Positions 1 to 8,450 of a stretch of DNA of 20,587 nucleotides are shown one piece after another; the first letter of the stretch is position 1; every line of letters begins with the position of its first letter. The DNA comes from DAOTVS01 sp034436375 (GTDB lineage: Bacteria > Chloroflexota > Anaerolineae > SpSt-313). The stretch covers positions 1 to 20,587 of the forward strand of contig DAOTVS010000283.1 of the NCBI GenBank assembly GCA_034436375.1, read 5' to 3'. The notes beneath the pieces were generated by a model, which saw only the letters and a list, made by a program, of their open reading frames with translations, had not been told where the DNA came from and did no database searches. The position numbers and the translations under genes are program-made.

Positions 1-60
1 GGTTTGGGCTTGCGCCGCAGACCGCCCCTCGGGGGGCGGTCTGCGGCGCAAGCCCAAACC
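1..60. repeat. 60-bp near-perfect palindrome (28-bp stem, TCGG loop)
   Basis: Bases 1-28 are the exact reverse complement of 33-60, leaving TCGG at 29-32 as the loop. The stem is GC-rich. No T-run follows on the + strand, so it is not a canonical intrinsic terminator in that direction. It could be a terminator for a gene to the left, a bidirectional terminator, or a dispersed palindromic repeat. The window starts exactly at the palindrome, so the left context cannot be seen. The structure is certain; the function is not. Confidence 0.85.
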
Positions 61-172
61 TGGTTCCCCTCAAAAGGCCCGTACCGGGGTGGCGCACAGC
101 GTAACAGCCGGTCGCTGCCAATTCCGAGGATACACCCTGCTGCAGGTATTATAGGACCAAAGGGAGGAATCG

Positions 173-1111
173 ATGAATACGCCGGAAGTGATCTCCATCG
201 GCAACATGCTCGTCGAGATCATGCGCGTCAAGCTCGACGAGCACCTGTACGAGCCCGGGACGTTCGTGGGCCCCTTTCCCTCGGGCGACACGCCGATCTA
301 CATCGACACCGTGGCCCGCCTGGGCCGGCCGGCCGGGTTCATCGGCGCCGTCGGGCCCGACGATTTCGGGCGCTGCCTGCTGGACCGCTTCGCCCGCGAT
401 GGGGTCGATGCCTCCTGCGTGCGCGTGCTGGAGGGGCAGACGACCGGCGTGGCCTTTGTGGCCTATTTCAGCGGCGGCAGCCGCAAGTTCATCTACCACT
501 GGCGGCACGCCGCGGCGGGGCAGATCGATGCCGGCTATGTGGAGCCCGCCTATTTCGCCCGCGCCCGCTGGCTGCACGTCACCGGCTGCAACCTGGCCGT
601 GAGCGACGGCTCGCGCGAGGCCTGCTACCGGGCCACTGAAGTGCTGCCGGCGGGGGCGCGGGTGAGCTTTGACCCCAACATCCGCCCCGAGGTGCTGAGC
701 GTGGAGCAGGTGCGCGCGCTCTGCCTGCCGGTGATCGAGCGCGCAGATGTGGTGCTGCCCTCCCTCGGCGAGGCGGCCATGCTCACCGGGGCCGCGAGCG
801 ACGAGGAGGGCTGCCGCCGCTGGGCCGCCCGGGGCAAGACGGTCGTGCTCAAGATGGGCGCCGCCGGCTGCCGCATCTTCCACGGCGGGGAGGATATCCG
901 GGTGCCCGCCTATAGCGTGGAAGAAGTGGACCCCACCGGCGCGGGCGACTCGTTCAGCGCCGGGTTCACCGTGGCCCTGCTGGAGGGGATGGACCTGCCC
1001 GCCGCCGGGCGCTTTGCCAATGCCGTCGGCGCCCTGGCCGTCACGAAAAAGGGGCCCATGGAGGGCGCCCCCACGCGGGCGGAGGTGCTCGCACTCATGG
1101 CGAGATCATAG
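173..1111 (+). CDS. PfkB-family carbohydrate kinase
   Basis: A 312-residue cytoplasmic ribokinase/PfkB-family kinase that transfers phosphate from ATP to a sugar or sugar acid. The C-terminal signature DPTGAGDSFSAGF (about residues 253-265) contains the anion-hole GAGD motif with the predicted catalytic base Asp259. The N-terminal half has the usual sugar-binding pattern, with SGDTP at 38-42 and a G-G-DDFG turn near 58-66. FDPNIRPE at 167-174 is typical of 2-keto-3-deoxygluconate kinases and fructokinases. Length is normal. The ATG is well placed behind AGGGAGGAATCG. The gene stands alone on its strand, with about 100 bp before the next gene. Family assignment is firm. The substrate is unknown; KDG, fructose or a related ketose are all possible. 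Confidence 0.93.
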   Translation: MNTPEVISIGNMLVEIMRVKLDEHLYEPGTFVGPFPSGDTPIYIDTVARLGRPAGFIGAVGPDDFGRCLLDRFARDGVDASCVRVLEGQTTGVAFVAYFSGGSRKFIYHWRHAAAGQIDAGYVEPAYFARARWLHVTGCNLAVSDGSREACYRATEVLPAGARVSFDPNIRPEVLSVEQVRALCLPVIERADVVLPSLGEAAMLTGAASDEEGCRRWAARGKTVVLKMGAAGCRIFHGGEDIRVPAYSVEEVDPTGAGDSFSAGFTVALLEGMDLPAAGRFANAVGALAVTKKGPMEGAPTRAEVLALMARS

Positions 1112-1212
1112 GGGCAGCGCGGGAGGCCCCGTTCCTTGACCGACTCAAAGCACAAGGCGTATTCGGCAGGCCAGGGCGCCAGCATCGCAACAGGAAGTGG
1201 CAGGAGCACGAT

Positions 1213-2808
1213 ATGGCACCGGCAGCAGGCATCGCAAGGCGAGACAATCCGACGGAGATAAAAGGCGCTGTGGCTGCCGCCCTGGTAGGCCTCCGCCGCC
1301 TCGCGCTGCCCCTGAGCATCATGGCGCTGGGCGCCGCGCTCCGCCTCTCCTATGTGCTGCAGAGCGATTTCCCGCTCAACGACGGCGGGCTCTTTTACCT
1401 GATGACCCGGGAGCTGCAGCAGGCCCACTACCGCCTGCCGGCCTATACGGCCTATAACGGTGCCGGCCTCCCCTTTGCCTACCCGCCCCTGGGGTTCTAC
1501 CTGGCCGGGCTGGCCGCCGGTCTGAGCGGCTGGCCGCTGCTCACGGTGATGCGCTTCCTGCCCTTCCTCTTTACAGCCCTGGCGCTGCCGGCCTTTTACG
1601 GCCTCAGCCGCGCCCTGTTGGGCTCCCGGCAGCAGGCGCTGCTGGCGCTCGCCGCCTTTGCCCTGCTGCCCGGCGCCTTTGCCTGGCCCCTGATGGGCGG
1701 CGGCGTCACCCGCGCGCCCGGTCTTTTCTTCGCCACCCTGGCCCTCTGGCAGGCCTATCGCCTCTACACGCGGGGCGCGCGCCGCTACCTGCTGACCACC
1801 ACCCTCTGCGCCGCGGGCGCCGTGCTGAGCCACCCGGCCATGGCCTGGCTCACCGCCTTTAGCGGCGCCCTGCTCTTCCTGACCTACGGCCGCAGCCGCC
1901 GGGGCCTGGCCCACTCCCTCGCGGCAGCGGTGGGGACGGCCCTCCTCACCGCGCCCTGGTGGGGCGCCGTCGTCGCCCGCTACGGCCCGGGGCCCTTTAT
2001 GGCAGCCGGCGGCGCGCCCGAATCGCCCCTGGCCGGGCTCTATGCACTCCTCACCCTGCGCCTGAGCGGTGAGGCGGGCTTCCCGCTCCTGGCGGGCCTG
2101 GCCCTGCTGGGCCTGGCGGCCTGCCTGGCGCGGCGGCGCTACTGGCTGCCGGTGTGGCTGGTTGCCATCTTGCTGCTGGACCCCCGCACCGCCGTAACCA
2201 CCTCTGCCCTGCCCCTGGCGCTGCTCGCGGGGGTGGGCGTGAGCGAGCAGCTGCTGCCGGCCCTGGCGGGCGACCGCTTGCGGGCCCCGCGCGCCCTGGC
2301 CCCCCTCGCGCTGGGCTTTATCTTGCTCTACGCCCTGATCGGCACCCTCACCGGCCAGCAGCCCCTGCTGAGCGGCCTGGGCCCCGGCGAGCGCGAGGCC
2401 ATGCAGTGGGTGGCCGCCAACACGCCCCCTGGCAGCACCTTCCTGGTCCTCACCGGTGACCGGGCGTGGGGCGCCGACCGCTCGTCGGAGTGGTTCCCCG
2501 TTCTGGCTCAGCGGGTGAGCGTGGCCACCGTGCAGGGCTCGGAGTGGTCCCCCGGCTTTAGCGCGCGCACCGCCCGCTACACCGCGCTACAGAAATGCGC
2601 CGGGCAGGGCGCCGGCAGCCTGGAGCAGTGGGCACAGGGGGAGGGGGTAACCTTCGACTATCTCTACGTGGCCAAGCGGCCCGCCGTCACCCTCCCCGGC
2701 TCGACGCAATGGGGGGCGGCAGCGCTTTTGGCGGCCCTGCCGTGCGACGCGCACTACCGCCTGGTGTACGATGGGCCGGGGGCGGCGGTGTACTGGCGGC
2801 AAAGGTGA
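1213..2808 (+). CDS. Polytopic membrane protein, GT-C-like (paralogue A of a tandem pair)
   Basis: A 531-residue protein with an N-terminal membrane segment at about 29-50 and many further hydrophobic segments up to about residue 385. A soluble C-terminal domain begins near EREAMQWVAANTP. The first extracytoplasmic loop carries SDFPLNDGGLFY with Asp57, followed by an aromatic PPLGFYLAGL stretch. An acidic residue in that loop is the hallmark of GT-C glycosyltransferases, which use polyprenyl-phosphate sugars. I infer a glycosyltransferase role, but no named family signature is certain. The ATG follows CAGGAG with six-base spacing. The next gene encodes a clear paralogue of almost identical length and layout, so this is a tandem duplication. 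This copy is visibly richer in G+C than its sister. A PTPS-related or other membrane family is an alternative. Confidence 0.8.
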   Translation: MAPAAGIARRDNPTEIKGAVAAALVGLRRLALPLSIMALGAALRLSYVLQSDFPLNDGGLFYLMTRELQQAHYRLPAYTAYNGAGLPFAYPPLGFYLAGLAAGLSGWPLLTVMRFLPFLFTALALPAFYGLSRALLGSRQQALLALAAFALLPGAFAWPLMGGGVTRAPGLFFATLALWQAYRLYTRGARRYLLTTTLCAAGAVLSHPAMAWLTAFSGALLFLTYGRSRRGLAHSLAAAVGTALLTAPWWGAVVARYGPGPFMAAGGAPESPLAGLYALLTLRLSGEAGFPLLAGLALLGLAACLARRRYWLPVWLVAILLLDPRTAVTTSALPLALLAGVGVSEQLLPALAGDRLRAPRALAPLALGFILLYALIGTLTGQQPLLSGLGPGEREAMQWVAANTPPGSTFLVLTGDRAWGADRSSEWFPVLAQRVSVATVQGSEWSPGFSARTARYTALQKCAGQGAGSLEQWAQGEGVTFDYLYVAKRPAVTLPGSTQWGAAALLAALPCDAHYRLVYDGPGAAVYWRQR

Positions 2809-2839
2809 GTAAACAGTATCGAGGGAGCGAAAGGGCTGA

Positions 2840-4450
2840 ATGATGGATACCGTTGAGCAAGTGAAGCCCAGGATAACGGCATCCTTTTCCCGGATCAGCC
2901 GCCGGGCGCGCACGGAGGGTCCTGCGGCGCTGGTAGTCCTGTGTGTCATGGCGTTGGCGGCCGCAGTGCGCCTGCCCTTTGTGTTGGGGAGTGATTTCCC
3001 TCTCAATGACGGCGGGCTCTTCTACCAGATGACGGAGGAGCTGCGGCAGGCGCACTATGTGCTGCCATCCTACACCGCTTATAACGCAGCGCACATCCCC
3101 TTTGCCTACCCGCCCCTGGGCTTTTACCTGGCGGGGCTGCTGGCTGACCTGGGCCACTGGTCGCTGCTCACCCTCTTTCGCTTCCTGCCCCTCGTGATCA
3201 ACCTGCTCTCGGTGCCGGCCTTTTACGCGCTGAGCCGGGACCTGCTCCCCTCGCCGGTGCAGGCGACCGTAGCGACCCTGGCCTTCGCCCTGCTGCCGCG
3301 CAGCTCCATGTGGCTGATCATGGGGGGCGGCATTGCGCGCGCCCCCGGCATGCTCTTTATGATCCTGGCCCTGCAGCAGGCCTATCGCCTCTACACCCAC
3401 CGCCAGAGGCGCTTTGCGCTGACTACGGCGCTCCTCTGCGCCTGCACTGTGCTGAGTCACCTGGAAACGGCGTGGGTCCTAGCGGTCAGCATGGTCCTGT
3501 TCTTCCTGGCCTATGGCCGCCGGTTGCGGGGCCTCATCGACTCGGCCCTCGTCGCTGCGCTGACGCTTGCGCTGACGGCGCCGTGGTGGCTTACCGTCAT
3601 CAGCCGGCACGGGCTCGGCGTCTTTGTGGCCGCCAGCAATGACGGCTGGGCAATCTACAGCGGCCTCCTGGATCTGTTCCTTCTGCGACTAACACCAGAG
3701 TCTCCCATCCCTATTGTGCTGGAGTTGGTAGCCATGTTGGGTTTCTTGGTTTGCTGCGCGCGGCGGCGTTTTCTGCTGCCGGCCTGGGTGCTCGCTGTCT
3801 TTGCCCTCGATCCGCGCGCAGCGGCCACGACGGCCACACCCGCAGTGGCCTTACTGAGTGCCATTGGCATGATCGATGGTCTATGGCCGATCCTGGATGG
3901 CGGACTGCACACATCCTACGCTGAAAAGCCTGCCGGCAGATCCAAGCGCTGGTTGCCCAAGGTAGTCTTTGCCGCTCTACTCCTCTCGGCGGTTCTCTCG
4001 ATCATGCTCGTCTCCTCCACGATTCTTCCTGGTGTGCCGCTGGAGGAGCGTCAGGCTATGGCCTGGGTGGCTGCCAACACTCCTGAAGGCAGCCGTTTCG
4101 TAGTGATCCCCGATACCGTTTGGGAGCAGGATGCCGTTTGCGAGTGGTTTCCTGTGCTTACGGGGCGTGTGAGCGTAAACACCGTCCAGGGGCATGAGTG
4201 GTTGTCGGACTTTTCTACGTGCATCACGCGCTATGAAGCGCTGCGCAAATGCGCACAAGGCGATGTAGATTGCCTCGACACTTGGGCTGCACGCTGGGAT
4301 GTGTCGTTTGCTTACGTGTATATCTCCAAACAGGGGGCCTCGAAAAGGGATGCGGCGAATAATGCTGTCCTCTGCGATCTATCCCATGATCCTCACTACG
4401 ATCTGATCTACAATGGGTCTGCAGCGGCGATTTTCCGCAGGAAAGGCTAA
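2840..4450 (+). CDS. Polytopic membrane protein, GT-C-like (paralogue B of a tandem pair)
   Basis: A 536-residue paralogue of the preceding gene. The same SDFPLNDGGLFY loop occurs at the same position (Asp57), followed by a matching PFAYPPLGFYLAGL stretch. The two proteins also share MGGG near the middle, RRRF/Y-LLPVW-like segments and the C-terminal domain with AANTP, EWFPVL and VQG motifs. Two adjacent ATG codons open the frame at 2840 and 2843, behind GGGAGCGAAAGGG. It starts 31 bp after paralogue A and the next gene starts 3 bp after its stop, so the genes probably share a transcript. The 3' third is less GC-rich than paralogue A, suggesting the copies have diverged for some time. The function is inferred to be transfer of a lipid-linked sugar outside the membrane; this is not proven. 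Confidence 0.8.
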   Translation: MMDTVEQVKPRITASFSRISRRARTEGPAALVVLCVMALAAAVRLPFVLGSDFPLNDGGLFYQMTEELRQAHYVLPSYTAYNAAHIPFAYPPLGFYLAGLLADLGHWSLLTLFRFLPLVINLLSVPAFYALSRDLLPSPVQATVATLAFALLPRSSMWLIMGGGIARAPGMLFMILALQQAYRLYTHRQRRFALTTALLCACTVLSHLETAWVLAVSMVLFFLAYGRRLRGLIDSALVAALTLALTAPWWLTVISRHGLGVFVAASNDGWAIYSGLLDLFLLRLTPESPIPIVLELVAMLGFLVCCARRRFLLPAWVLAVFALDPRAAATTATPAVALLSAIGMIDGLWPILDGGLHTSYAEKPAGRSKRWLPKVVFAALLLSAVLSIMLVSSTILPGVPLEERQAMAWVAANTPEGSRFVVIPDTVWEQDAVCEWFPVLTGRVSVNTVQGHEWLSDFSTCITRYEALRKCAQGDVDCLDTWAARWDVSFAYVYISKQGASKRDAANNAVLCDLSHDPHYDLIYNGSAAAIFRRKG

Positions 4451-4453
4451 GCG

Positions 4454-5635
4454 ATGGCACCGACACCTGGCAGATCGGGCAAAGCAACCAGGCTGCGTGC
4501 GACCACACGGGCGCTCTACAGGGTGCTGCTGGCTGTGTTGATGGCGTTCCCACTCCTGTTCGATGTGCTGTGGTCCCAACCGCAGGCAGCGAACCTGAAG
4601 GACTGAGGATCCTTCATCGCCTCTGGCCGTGCTGAGACCGCCGGGCTGGATCCTTATGGCATCTACCCGCTCACTTTCCATGTCCCCTTTCCTGCCCTCG
4701 GACTGGAGGTCGATTCGCCGAACCTCAACCCGCCGGTCTCCGTACTGTTGTTCTTCCAGGCACTCGCGCAGCTTGAGCCAGCCCAGGCCTTCAGAGTTTG
4801 GTATATCGTGTCGCTCCTTGTCTATGCGCTCACGCTGTCGCTGCTGTGGCGCGCCTATCCCGGCTCTGTCAACCTGCTGCGCCTGGGCTGGATAGCCAAC
4901 CTGGCCGGCCTGTGGCACACGCTCGAACTAGGCCAGATCTATATGCCTCTCCTCCTGGCGGCCACAGGGGCCTGGCTGTTCCTCCACCGCAGGCGTGATC
5001 TTCCAGCCGGCGTGCTGATCGGGCTGCTGGTGGCCATCAAGCCGAGCTTCGCCATCTGGCCGGCGCTGCTTCTGCTGGCAGGTTATGGCATGACGGCGCT
5101 GGCGGCCCTCGCCTGCGCGGCCGCCGTCAGCCTGGTGCCTCTGCTGGCCTACGGCCCGCGCATCTACCTCCAATGGCTGGCGGCCACCGCCGCCTACAAC
5201 GGCATAGCCATCCCGCTCAATGGCTCGCTGGCCGGCATGGCAGCACATATGGGGCTACCCTGGCTGGGGACGGTGTTGGCAGCGGCGCTCCTGTTGGCCC
5301 TCGCCCTCTGGGCCCGGCGCTGCCGGCCCGGCCGCCTGCAGCTCAGCGGGTTGGCCATCGCAGCCACGCTCCTGGCTTCACCCTTGAGTTGGCCGGGCTA
5401 CAGCCTGTTCCTGCTGTCTGTGCTCTGGAGCCGGTCCTGGCGGGCGCCCCTGCGGGTAGCTGCCCTCTTGTTCGTGTTCCCGGTCTGGCTGGTCCTCCGT
5501 TGGTGCGGCAATGCCCACTGGCAGTTGCTGACCCTGGGCTGGCTCTACGGCTGGGCATCACTCCTGGTCCTGGGCGCCCTGGCTGTGGAAACCTGGCAGC
5601 GGGGTACACCCAGTTTGCAGGTAAAGGAGTCATAG
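4454..5635 (+). pseudogene. GT87-type glycosyltransferase gene interrupted by an in-frame TGA
   Basis: Reading from ATG 4454 gives 50 codons ending in NLKD, then TGA at 4604-4606, then the same frame runs open to the TAG at 5635. The continuation GSFIASGRAETAGLDPYGIY and NLNPPVSVLLFF is what a GT87 (DUF2029) mannosyltransferase-like protein has at this point, and AIKPSFAIWPALLLLAGYG and ASPLSWPGYSLFLL are typical later motifs. The stop sits directly after the Asp that most likely serves as the loop-1 catalytic acid. TGG (Trp) to TGA is the simplest origin. A remaining start inside the gene (4748) would lack this region, so the product would probably be dead. Start evidence: AGGAAAGG upstream and 3-bp spacing from the previous gene. 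Alternatives are an assembly error or stop readthrough. Confidence 0.82.
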
Positions 5636-5640
5636 ATCCG

Positions 5641-6573
5641 ATGCAAGAAAGCGCTCGTCCCCTGCCGCGGGCGGCGCGGTCGCCCCTTGTCGTTTTCATC
5701 GGTCACTTGGTTGCGGTTGCCCAGATCCTTTGCCTCGCCCTGGCCATCATCCTCTTTGGCCTAGGTCACCTGTTCGGCTTTGCGCCCGCCACCCAGTAGC
5801 TCTTCATGGGCTTTATAGTGGCGCTGATCCTGGTGGCCTGCTGGCGGCGGGGCGGCGCCCTGGGCTGGCTCGTGCTCATCGGCGGGCTGATGCTCTTCCT
5901 GCAAATCCGCGGGGTAGCCGACAATGTGGGCTTTCCCGTGCACACCGGGGACTTGTCCCGGTTGGAGCAGTTCCTCTTCCTGGGCGCCCTGCCCACCCAG
6001 GTGCTGCAGCGCCTCTTCTTCGTCCCCGGGCGGTTCACCGCGCTCGATTATGCCGCCGTCGCGGTCCACTGGTCGTACTTTTTCATCCCCTACATCATCG
6101 TGTTCGCCGTCTGGCTGCGCAGGCCGCAGGCCACGATGGAGCCGGCCCTGCTCCTGGCGTTGACTTTCGCCGTCAGCCTGGTGATCTATGTCCTGCTGCC
6201 GGGTACGCCCCCCTGGCTCGCCGCCGCGCAGCCCGGCGCGCCCCAGGTCTATCGCATCACCTACTTTGTCTGGAACTCTGTCAACCCGGAGGCCTATGCC
6301 CGCATCTATGAGACCATCGGCGACCCCAACCCCATCGCCTGCCTGCCCTCCGTCCACTTTGCCATTACCTTTATGCTCTTCCTCTACAGCCTGGGCAAGG
6401 GCCGGCTGTGGAACATCATAGCGGGCGTCTACGCAACCGCCATGGCCTTTTCCCTGGTGTACATGGGCGAGCACTATGTCGTGGATTGCCTCTTTGGCGG
6501 GCTGGTGGCGTGGGCGGTGTGGGCTGGGTATCACCGGCTGATGGGGCGGAGGCAACCGGTGCCAGTCAGATAG
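5641..6573 (+). pseudogene. PAP2_3 / Aur1-like lipid phosphotransferase gene with an in-frame TAG
   Basis: ATG 5641 follows AAAGGAG and gives 52 codons, with a hydrophobic segment ending FAPATQ. TAG at 5797-5799 interrupts the frame, which then continues LFMGFIVALILVACW through the full protein (310 codons in all). The later part has the PAP2 motifs: PSVH at about 236-239 and GEHYVVD at about 276-282 (His and Asp of the phosphotransfer triad). HWSYFFIPYIIVF is typical of the inositolphosphotransferase-like PAP2_3 branch. Such enzymes move a phospho-headgroup between lipids at the membrane surface. The only ATG after the stop (5806) has no visible ribosome binding site, although a product from there would keep both catalytic motifs. 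TGG to TAG is the simplest origin. Partial function by reinitiation is possible. Confidence 0.8.
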
Positions 6574-6591
6574 ATGGCTGGAGGATTGCAT

Positions 6592-8034
6592 GTGCGAGTG
6601 TTGAGGCAGATGTTGGCTACCCAAGGGCGATACGTACTCACACGGGCGGTTGCGTGGCGCGCCGAGTATGCCGGCCTGTTTCTGGCGTCACTCCTCGCTG
6701 TCCTCGTTCGCGTGCCTTTCTTCTTCTGGCCGCTAACGACAGACGAAGGAGGGTATGCCTATACTGCCCATTGGTGGTTCCGGGGCTTGCCTCTCTACTC
6801 AGACCAATTGTGGTTTGACCGTCCCCAAGGCATTTTCCTCGCCTATCAGTTGGGAATGTCCCTTCTCGGTGATTCGACCTGGGCGATCCGTCTGTGGGGG
6901 GCACTGTGGGCTGCTGGTACAGCGGCAGGAGTCTATCTGGTTGCCCGCCGTCTGTTGGGTCGGCAGGAGGCGATAGTCAGTGCGGTGTTGTGTGCGCTGT
7001 TTTCGGCAGCGCCTCAACTAGAGGGATTCACTGCTAACGCCAAAGTCTTTATGGCACTATTCACAACCTTGAGTTCCTATTACATCCTGACGCGCAAGCC
7101 TATACAAGCCGGCATTCTGGCTTCTGCTGCAGTTCTACTCAAGCCGTCAGGAGCAAGCGCCTTCCTGCTGGCTGTCGTCTGGCTGGCTCATGAGCGTGCG
7201 GGTTTGAGCGAGTGGGAGCAGTTCATCCTGGCAAGCATCCCCCTACCTCTTGCAGCACTGGCGCATGGTGCGATGACCGTTGGGCTAACCGATTATGCCA
7301 ATGCCGTGTTCATGTTTCGTGTTGGTACCAGACAGGCTGCCCCTCTGTTCGACATCATTCGCAGTTGGATATCAACGTCACCTGCGTGGGGCCCACTGGC
7401 TATCTTGGCGATCCCGGGCGTGTATAGGGTGCCGTGGAGAACGCGTGCCTTTGTCCTCACCTGGCTCTTGTCGTCACTGGCAGGAATGGCATTGGGTGGC
7501 AATTGGTTCTGGCACTACTTCATCCAGATAATGGCGCCGCTATCGGTCTGTGCTGGCATAGGCCTCTCTTCTCTGGTCTTCAACACTAGAGATCTGTTTC
7601 GCTTTACTGGACTCGCGTGGGGATTCCTTTACCTCCTTTTGGTAGGACATCTTATGGTGGCACAGCCTAAACAGGGTGCATGGGAACTGTACCATCGGCC
7701 GGGCTACCTTGTGGCTGAGGATGTGGCCAACTACATTCGTACCCACACGGAGGAGGGGGACTCGATCTATATCGCTTTTTTCGAATCGGACATCTACCAT
7801 CTAGCCCATCGCCGCAGCGCCTTCCCTTACCTCTACCGTCTTGAACTTACACACATCCCTGGCGCTTATGAGAGGCTAGTGAACATGGTTGAGATGCGGG
7901 AACCCATGTATATCGTAGCCCTGGACCCGCCGCTCAAGGCCATTGATCCAGGAGATCATTTTCGGATGGCACTCGAAAAAGGCTATCGGGTCGAGACAAC
8001 CTGCGATGGAATACCCATTTACCGGCGAGAGTAA
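6592..8034 (+). CDS. GT39/PMT_2-type membrane glycosyltransferase
   Basis: A polytopic GT-C glycosyltransferase of about 480 residues. After the first membrane segment the loop reads PLTTDEGGYAY, with the Asp-Glu pair typical of the PMT/ArnT superfamily, then RGLPLYSDQLWFDRPQG, a hallmark stretch of PMT_2 (GT39-like) proteins. Further segments are hydrophobic up to about residue 365, and a short soluble C-terminus follows. Such enzymes transfer a sugar from polyprenyl phosphate to lipid or protein on the outer face of the membrane. I chose GTG 6592 because GGAGG lies seven bases upstream. An in-frame ATG at 6574, touching the previous stop, would add six residues but has no good binding site. 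The gene is noticeably less GC-rich than its neighbours and is intact, unlike the two genes before it. Confidence 0.87.
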   Translation: MRVLRQMLATQGRYVLTRAVAWRAEYAGLFLASLLAVLVRVPFFFWPLTTDEGGYAYTAHWWFRGLPLYSDQLWFDRPQGIFLAYQLGMSLLGDSTWAIRLWGALWAAGTAAGVYLVARRLLGRQEAIVSAVLCALFSAAPQLEGFTANAKVFMALFTTLSSYYILTRKPIQAGILASAAVLLKPSGASAFLLAVVWLAHERAGLSEWEQFILASIPLPLAALAHGAMTVGLTDYANAVFMFRVGTRQAAPLFDIIRSWISTSPAWGPLAILAIPGVYRVPWRTRAFVLTWLLSSLAGMALGGNWFWHYFIQIMAPLSVCAGIGLSSLVFNTRDLFRFTGLAWGFLYLLLVGHLMVAQPKQGAWELYHRPGYLVAEDVANYIRTHTEEGDSIYIAFFESDIYHLAHRRSAFPYLYRLELTHIPGAYERLVNMVEMREPMYIVALDPPLKAIDPGDHFRMALEKGYRVETTCDGIPIYRRE

Positions 8035-8095
8035 GTGCTGACACGCACTGCATTAGGACAACCGCAACCCGGACCACTCTCTGCGCTGTTCGCTT

Positions 8096-8242
8096 CTAAA
8101 ACACCGGTCAAGTAATCACTAGTGCAGAGTAGCATAGCCCCTCGTGGGCGTCGTAAACGGCGGAACCGGCGCCATGACGCGGCAAAACGGGCACAAGGCC
8201 CTATGCTACGGGCATTCGCCCATTACTTGACCGGTGTTCTAG
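8096..8242. repeat. 147-bp MITE-like element with 21-bp inverted termini
   Basis: The left end at 8096-8116 (core ACACCGGTCAAGTAAT) matches the reverse complement of 8222-8242 with one mismatch in 21. A second pair of arms, GTAGCATAG at 8129-8137 and CTATGCTAC at 8201-8209, lies symmetrically inside. The 12-base spacers between outer and inner arms each contain a small dyad: CACTAGTG on the left and GGGCATTCGCCC on the right. Weaker pairing continues towards the centre. There is no open frame with protein character. It looks like a miniature inverted-repeat element or a structured RNA/DNA element. No convincing target-site duplication is visible. Confidence 0.7.
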
Positions 8243-8294
8243 GAGAGCCCTCTCCCCTGCGGAGTTTCAGGGGCGGACAGCGCGCATGTTCTCA

Positions 8295-8450
8295 GTGCAT
8301 CCGGAATCCCGAGCTTGCTGGGGCGTCTCTGCCTTGCTCCTCGCGAGTGGTCCTCTGGTGGCAGCGAACTGGCATGGAGCCTGCCGGAGAGCAAATAGCC
8401 GCGCTCATGCGACGCCAAGACGCCCCAGCAAGCTGGGATTCCGGACGCAC
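8295..8450. repeat. 156-bp inverted repeat with ~33-bp arms
   Basis: The left arm 8295-8328 and right arm 8418-8450 are reverse complements except for one substitution and a one-base indel. Both contain CCGGAATCCC/GGGATTCCGG and TTGCTGGGGCGTCT. The 89-bp centre contains a smaller hairpin (GGCATGGAGCCTGCC) and no recognisable gene. The sequence is unrelated to the element at 8096-8242, so two independent palindromic units sit side by side. A MITE, the remnant ends of an insertion sequence, or a long hairpin RNA are possible. Confidence 0.68.

Noticed and set aside
146..160. TATTAT as a -10 box for the PfkB gene
   Set aside because: The best -35 candidate is poor and spaced at 19 bases, and the transcript leader would be very short; support is too weak to annotate.
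149..883. Minus-strand frame opposite the PfkB kinase
   Set aside because: It lies antisense to an unambiguous kinase with good family motifs; composition is typical of GC-rich shadow frames.
8096..8450. CRISPR array or integron attC sites
   Set aside because: There are no regularly spaced direct repeats and no attC-type core sites; only two unrelated inverted repeats are present.
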